This document shows positions 61,388 through 64,000 of a DNA stretch of 64,000 nucleotides, piece after piece. The notes beneath the pieces are model-generated. The model ran no database searches and was not told the origin of the DNA. It was given only the letters and a program-made list of their open reading frames with translations. Origin of the DNA: Cryobacterium sp. PH29-G1 (GTDB taxonomy: Bacteria > Actinomycetota > Actinomycetes > Actinomycetales > Microbacteriaceae); NCBI RefSeq assembly GCF_030063365.1, contig NZ_JASISY010000006.1, forward strand, positions 62,001 through 126,000, written 5' to 3'. Each line of letters begins with the position of its first letter. The stretch's first letter is position 1. Both the position numbers and the translations under genes were made by a program.

Positions 61388-61414
61388 TTGGTCAATCACG
61401 GTTACGTGAACCAA
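61388..61414. promoter_or_regulatory. Imperfect inverted repeat upstream of small gene
   Basis: TTGGTCAATCACG-GTTA-CGTGAACCAA is an imperfect dyad between the lipoprotein start and the small gene at 61492. It may be an operator or an intrinsic hairpin. Confidence 0.3.
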
Positions 61415-61491
61415 GGAATGTCTGTATTGGGCGACATTCAAGTGTGGATTTGAGCCACGCGAGCAAACTTCTTATCTAGGAGACAGCCGCG

Positions 61492-61689
61492 ATGGCAAAC
61501 TGCACGAAAGTCAAGTATCCAAATTTCTGGACCGCGGGCTGCGCACTCCGCGCAATTATTTCAAAGAATGCGCATGCCACAGGGAAACAGCCCGTGGCTA
61601 TCCACCACTGTGGGTACTGTCGTGCGTGGCACCTCACCTCGCAAAAACCCGCGGGAAAAAAGTCAAGGCAGTGGAATGCCCTGATCTAG
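61492..61689 (+). CDS. Small Cys/His-rich protein
   Basis: A 65-residue basic protein. The C-terminal IHHCGYCRAWHLTS has the C-x2-C-x3-H pattern of small phage and plasmid zinc-finger-like proteins. AGGAGA is 8 bases before the ATG. Located within the element; function unknown. Confidence 0.65.
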   Translation: MANCTKVKYPNFWTAGCALRAIISKNAHATGKQPVAIHHCGYCRAWHLTSQKPAGKKSRQWNALI

Positions 61690-61838
61690 TCCTTGATCGC
61701 GGCGGGCGAGTGCGTATCCAGTAATCAGACATAGTCACGGAAATGATTCATAATGCCACGGGTTGTCTGGATTGCTTTGCCGGAAGGCCCTTGAGATGGG
61801 GTCTACGGAGTATTCGTCTCGTCTAATACGTTTGAAGC

Positions 61839-62084
61839 ATGGGTGATTTCGAACCGAACTTTGCGGCGGGTGCTGGGATAGCCGTCGTTCTCGTTGTCGT
61901 GTACCTGCTGATGCTCGCGGTGGGGTTCGTGGTCAGCGCCTGGGTCACGAGCCTCTTCATTCGGCTCGTTATTCGGTTCATGCGCAAACCACTGGATCGG
62001 GAGTATCGCTATATGCGGGGCGACTACAGCTCGCCGACGCGACCCGGCGCCCAGCGCCAGACGTTCCGGCCCAATGGCTTTTGA
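61839..62084 (+). CDS. Small membrane protein
   Basis: An 81-residue protein with one long hydrophobic stretch (residues 11-50, possibly two segments) and a basic C-terminal tail (RYMRGDYSSPTRPG). Start ATG 61839 without a strong ribosome site. No family recognised. Confidence 0.5.
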   Translation: MGDFEPNFAAGAGIAVVLVVVYLLMLAVGFVVSAWVTSLFIRLVIRFMRKPLDREYRYMRGDYSSPTRPGAQRQTFRPNGF

Positions 62085-62290
62085 TCGTGCTGAAAGCGTT
62101 CTTTGGTGGGCGGTGAAATGTTATTCCGAATGCGCGGTGCGTGACACAGGCCGGCTGGTTGCGACAGCCTCCGGAAGAAACTGACCGCGACCGACGTAGG
62201 CGGGCTCCTGGACGGGCCGAAGTCAACCGGCACGCTGGCCCGTTGCGGGTGGAACTCCAACCCTCCGCGCGCAGTCGTGGATGCTGCCCA

Positions 62291-62557
62291 TCAAAGCTTG
62301 GAGCCCACGCCGAGCAGAAAGTTCACCCAGGCCACACTGGCGCCCGCAAGCGCCGCCGCGCCGCACGCGACCCAGAGCACCAGTCGAGCCCGCGTAGCCG
62401 TATGAAAGTTGCCGTGCGCAGAGGCCAGCGCCCACGTCACCCCGCTGATGATCATCATGAGCACCGCGATGATGAGCACGAACCTCAACAGCGCGCCGAC
62501 GATGCTTTTAAGCTCTGATGAGCCGCCGACGGCGCCGAAATCGGGAAACACGTCCAT
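62291..62557 (-). CDS. DUF6112-like small membrane protein (VirB2-like)
   Basis: An 88-residue protein with two membrane segments around SAHGNFHTATRARL, start MDVFPDFGAVGG. ATG 62557 overlaps the peptidase stop by one base (TGATG), so it is translated with it. It is paralogous to 36130-36399. Topology and linkage to a channel peptidase suggest a pilin-like part of the conjugation machine. Confidence 0.72.
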   Translation of the reverse strand: MDVFPDFGAVGGSSELKSIVGALLRFVLIIAVLMMIISGVTWALASAHGNFHTATRARLVLWVACGAAALAGASVAWVNFLLGVGSKL

Positions 62558-63120
62558 CACGCCACCGCGCATCCGCTGGGGGCGTCGGTGAGGTCGGAAG
62601 CGCCGCGGGCGGCAAGCCAGTCGACCGCATTGACGGCTGGCTGACTCGATCCGCCCGGATGGATCTCCAGGTGCAAGTGCGGACCGGTCGACTTGCCCGC
62701 GGAACCAACGTCGCCGATGTGCTGGCCAGCGACCACGCTGACGCCGACCGTGACATGCATGCCCTGCTCGTACATGTGCGCGTAGAACGAGGTGACCCGA
62801 TCGCCGCCGACCGTGTGCTCGATGGTGATCAGCCCGCCGTAGGTGCCGCGTGGCCCGGCGAAGCTCACGACTCCGTCGGCGACCGCGAGGATCGGCGTCC
62901 CCAACGGTGCCGCAAGGTCACTGCCGACGTGAAAGCGACGTTCACCGGTGTACGGATCGATGCGCCATCCGAAGCTGTCGGTGTTCGTATACGTGCCCGC
63001 AGTCAGCGGAAACACGACCCGCGATGACTCGGCAACGCTCGAAGCGCGGGTCAGCGCAACCAGAATCGCTTCCGCAACTGGCTCATAGTTCGCGTACCGG
63101 TCCGGATATCGAACCGAGCT
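62557..63120 (-). pseudogene. M23 peptidase, N-terminally truncated
   Basis: About 187 codons of a LytM/M23 endopeptidase that cuts peptidoglycan to let the conjugation channel through. Metal ligands are seen in RRFHVGSDLAAP and GPHLHLEIH. The open frame continues to 63453, but that part is integrase sequence read in the wrong frame, and the junction is near 63,120. After it there is no ATG and no ribosome site, and the usual N-terminal export or membrane segment is missing. The catalytic domain itself looks complete. Confidence 0.75.
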
Positions 63121-63757
63121 GCCCGTCGGGTCGGGGACCGGAGACGTGGCCGACACCGGCCTCCCACTGTGCGATAGCAACGCGGATCTTGTTGACCTCG
63201 ACCGCGGTGAGTGCATCGGGGATGTGGGGCTCGCGGTGCAGCCGGGCCACATGGTCCATCGGGTTGGTCGGGAGGATCTCGTGCCGAACCGCGAGTTCGA
63301 GCGCCAGGCGCAGCACGACGCGCGATTGCTTGGCGCGGCTGTAGGAGAGCTTCGCCATCTGCTTGATGAATTGATCGCAGCGCACCACGCCGATCTCGCG
63401 CAGGGTGAGATATTGAAACACCGGCAGCACGAGCGTGCGCATGTTGCGCTCATACAGGTTGCGGGTGGTCTTGGAGATTCGACCCTCCGCGTCGATGTCG
63501 TCCAGCCAATACTTCACCAGGTCGGTGAAGGGGCTGTCTGGAGTCAGGAAGCCGTTCGTGGGCTGCACTTCGGTTCTCTCAGCCAGCTTGCTCTTCAGCG
63601 CGCGTTCGGCCGCCTTGGCGGTGCTGCCGGTGGCCTGCACTTGGCGCGATTGGCCATCCCAGTCCCGGTAGTGGGTTCGGGCCTCGAACTGGCCCGACGG
63701 CCTGATGCGGGTGATGATGTCGCCGAAGGTGCCGATCGTCTGACGTGGCCGCGACAT
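63083..63757 (-). pseudogene. Tyrosine integrase, truncated before its catalytic domain
   Basis: The first 212 or so residues are those of a tyrosine site-specific recombinase. An N-terminal AP2-like arm-binding part (QFEARTHYRDWDGQSRQVQA) is followed by the core-binding SAM-like domain (LVKYWLDDIDAEGRISKTTR) and the linker ending GPRPDGQLG. The Arg...His-x2-Arg...Tyr catalytic residues are absent because sequence of the M23 peptidase begins here. It ends at an out-of-family stop. The protein cannot recombine DNA by itself. Confidence 0.85.
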
Positions 63758-63761
63758 CAGT

Positions 63762-63953
63762 TCACCGCCGAGCGGGGGTGCCGGGCTGCCCAGACGGTTC
63801 GCGCTGCTGGGCCATCCACGCCTGCACGTCGGAGATTGCGAATTTCAGATGCTTGCCGAACCGGTACGCGGCCGGACCTTTGCCGTGCACGCGCCAGTCG
63901 TAGACAGTGGAGACCGGGATGCCGAGGTAGTTCGCCAGCTCGGCGACATCCAT
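63762..63953 (-). CDS. Excisionase-like helix-turn-helix protein
   Basis: A 63-residue MerR/excisionase-type DNA-binding protein: MDVAELANYLGIPVSTVYDW, then HLKFAISDVQAWM. GGAG lies 6 bases before ATG 63953, so the TTG at 63965 is not needed. It precedes the integrase by 4 bases, the usual xis-int order of actinobacterial ICEs. Confidence 0.85.
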   Translation of the reverse strand: MDVAELANYLGIPVSTVYDWRVHGKGPAAYRFGKHLKFAISDVQAWMAQQREPSGQPGTPARR

Positions 63954-64000
63954 CAGCGGCTCCAACGAGACCGTGGCTGAAGTTGCTTCGTGTGTGTTCA

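Overview
The window is high-G+C actinobacterial DNA. The split VirB4/SCO6880-type conjugation genes, the PucR-regulated alanine locus and general base composition suggest Microbacteriaceae (Leifsonia/Cryobacterium-like). That genus-level placement is inference, because no rRNA gene is present.

Left part, 1-15,940, looks like ordinary accessory chromosome. (i) 1-7,931 is a catabolic and uptake cluster, all on +: an IlvD/Edd dehydratase cut by the window edge, two SDR dehydrogenases, a GntR/FCD regulator, a polar-amino-acid-type ABC importer (ATPase, two permeases, lipoprotein binding protein), a NIPSNAP-like protein and a D-2-hydroxyacid dehydrogenase. (ii) 7,950-14,495 is an alanine-utilisation locus: CycA-like permease, alanine dehydrogenase, divergent PucR/AdeR-like regulator, alanine racemase, and a LysR regulator. 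(iii) 14,598-15,938 holds a coupled AhpD-like/thioredoxin pair and an HsmA-like membrane protein.

16,050-21,100 is a gene graveyard: a succinate-semialdehyde-type aldehyde dehydrogenase pseudogene with identifiable lesions, an antisense aldo/keto reductase tail, a frameshifted unknown gene and abutting ISL3 and IS21 fragments. Two intact secreted or membrane protein genes lie among them. At 21,131 sits the 3' end of a tRNA-Pro gene without its 5' half, the usual mark of an integrative element's attachment site.

21,168-36,400 and 59,579-63,953 carry pieces of an integrative and conjugative element (ICE). The left part has an IS3-interrupted GmrSD-type restriction gene, SSB, a DUF4913-like protein, a frameshifted VOC protein, a large unknown protein with a HEPN-like motif, coupling protein, VirB4-type ATPase, SCO6880-type protein, VirB6-like protein and a small DUF6112-like membrane protein. 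The right part has excisionase, a truncated tyrosine integrase running into a truncated M23 peptidase, another DUF6112-like protein, and a decayed second copy of the peptidase/DUF6112 pair. No relaxase is visible, so the element may be defective or continue outside the window.

Between these parts, 36,557-59,582 is a 23-kb metabolic island. A PucR regulator, FAD amine/D-amino acid dehydrogenase, an ATP-dependent HyuA/HyuB hydantoinase/oxoprolinase pair, twin binding proteins sharing one ABC importer, a CaiC-like CoA ligase, enoyl-CoA hydratase, MaoC hydratase, 3-hydroxyacyl-CoA-type SDR, thiolase, thioesterase, amidohydrolase, FMO-type monooxygenase, SDR, and TetR and LysR regulators fit import of a nitrogen-containing (possibly cyclic amide) compound, ring opening, deamination and beta-oxidation-like degradation. 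There is no acyl-CoA dehydrogenase. Repeats of GATCGATCGAT type at three promoters suggest one TetR regulon. This cargo pathway is the best candidate for an undescribed system; its substrate cannot be read from sequence.
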